In this document: positions 63,929 to 64,000 of the stretch, one piece after another
Layout of the letters: every line of letters starts with the position of its first letter
How positions within the stretch are numbered: position 1 is the stretch's first letter
Assembly: GCF_004137085.1 (NCBI RefSeq)
Contig: NZ_QYBC01000023.1
Location: forward strand, 1-64,000
From: Lichenibacterium ramalinae
Lineage (GTDB): Bacteria; Pseudomonadota; Alphaproteobacteria; Rhizobiales; Beijerinckiaceae
Reading direction: 5' to 3'
DNA length: 64,000 nucleotides
Position numbers and translations under genes: made by a program
Notes under the pieces: model-generated
What the model was told of the DNA's origin: nothing
The model's input: the letters and a program-made list of their open reading frames with translations, nothing else
The model's database searches: none

Positions 63929-64000
63929 TCAGCGGCCTCGTCGGATCATCGCTTCGAACAGCAGGATTTCGGGATCGGCTTCTCGAGACGGCGCGGCCGG
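63929..64000 (-). CDS. 3' end of a gene cut by the right edge
   Basis: A minus-strand frame enters from the right edge and stops at TGA (63,929-63,931). Its readable end is SREADPEILLFEAMIRRGR, which looks protein-like. It continues the run of minus-strand genes. Too short to identify. Confidence 0.4.
   Translation of the reverse strand, partial: PAAPSREADPEILLFEAMIRRGR

Larger units (their letters stand above)
37708..64000. mobile_element. Genomic island bounded on the left by the tRNA-Gly scar
   Basis: Everything right of the scar is accessory in character: DUF-pair proteins, a decayed recombinase, an IS3-family element, a Tn7-like transposition block and duplicated modules, with no housekeeping gene recognised. 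Gene density falls at first and the base composition becomes uneven (AT-richer at 42.8-43.4 and 46.1-46.8 kb). The right end is not in the window. It may be one tRNA-integrated island carrying a Tn7-like element, or several insertions side by side. Confidence 0.6.

Noticed and set aside
46812-64000. CRISPR-associated Tn7-like transposon
   Set aside because: No regular spaced repeats and no cas-like gene were found anywhere in the window.

Overview
The window is high-GC DNA, about 70% G+C by eye. Gene content and order point to an alphaproteobacterium of the order Hyphomicrobiales (Methylobacterium-like; genus not resolved). The signs are a frcBCA-like sugar ABC operon, an argS-position gene followed by a SPOR protein and nagZ, a NodS-type methyltransferase, ErpA, a LOV histidine kinase and elongator tRNA-Met(CAU). 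Two parts are clear: ordinary chromosome to about 37.66 kb, then an accessory region to the right edge.

Chromosomal part. 0.2-3.4 kb has a PRISE-like reductase, a DeoR regulator and a LacI regulator. The LacI gene faces a six-gene sugar operon (3.58-8.99 kb): periplasmic binding protein, permease, ATPase, tagatose-bisphosphate-type aldolase, ROK kinase and a P-loop kinase. A 9-bp-arm palindrome over the -35 region is the likely operator. 9-11.9 kb holds small exported proteins, including a collagen-like lipoprotein, and a PEBP protein. 12-18.3 kb has moaB facing a BMP-type nucleoside ABC operon led by a quinone oxidoreductase. 18.3-24.9 kb has a methyltransferase, a coiled-coil membrane protein, an SMP-30 lactonase, an EamA exporter, NagZ and a SPOR protein. 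At 25.1-26.4 kb, where argS normally sits, is a 416-residue ArgS-like protein without a recognisable HIGH motif. Then come erpA, an XRE regulator, tRNA-Met, a CsbD protein, a LOV histidine kinase divergent from a SulP transporter with a structured leader, and a branched-chain amino-acid ABC operon in which LivM and LivG are one protein.

Accessory part. At 37,664-37,707 lies only the 3' part of a tRNA-Gly(CCC), from the anticodon loop to CCA. This is the usual scar of an island inserted in a tRNA gene; by orientation the island extends right, past the window. 37.8-46.7 kb holds small DUF proteins (DUF6883, DUF4926, DUF4365), a broken membrane gene and a broken tyrosine recombinase separated by a decayed IS3-family element, a large ADP-ribosylglycohydrolase-domain protein with a Cys-rich exported partner, and a lipoprotein.

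From 63.7 down to 46.8 kb, all on the minus strand except one gene, is a Tn7-like block. Its core is TnsA nuclease, TnsB DDE transposase, TnsC ATPase and a very large (851 aa) TniQ. Upstream of tnsA come a Lon-type AAA+ ATPase without a protease domain, a PD-(D/E)XK-like protein, and a second TniB/TnsC-like ATPase. Beyond these are two copies of a module made of a small conserved protein, a DnaQ-like exonuclease and a GLRFY/C2CH zinc-binding domain. In one copy the zinc domain is a separate gene; in the other it is fused to the exonuclease in place of its usual C-terminus. A MHYT-PAS-GGDEF-EAL gene lies between the copies. This combination is the best candidate for an undescribed system: a Tn7-like transposon, or transposon-bearing island, with extra ATPases and duplicated exonuclease modules that could act in target choice, DNA processing or defence. 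That role is inference; transposon ends were not found.
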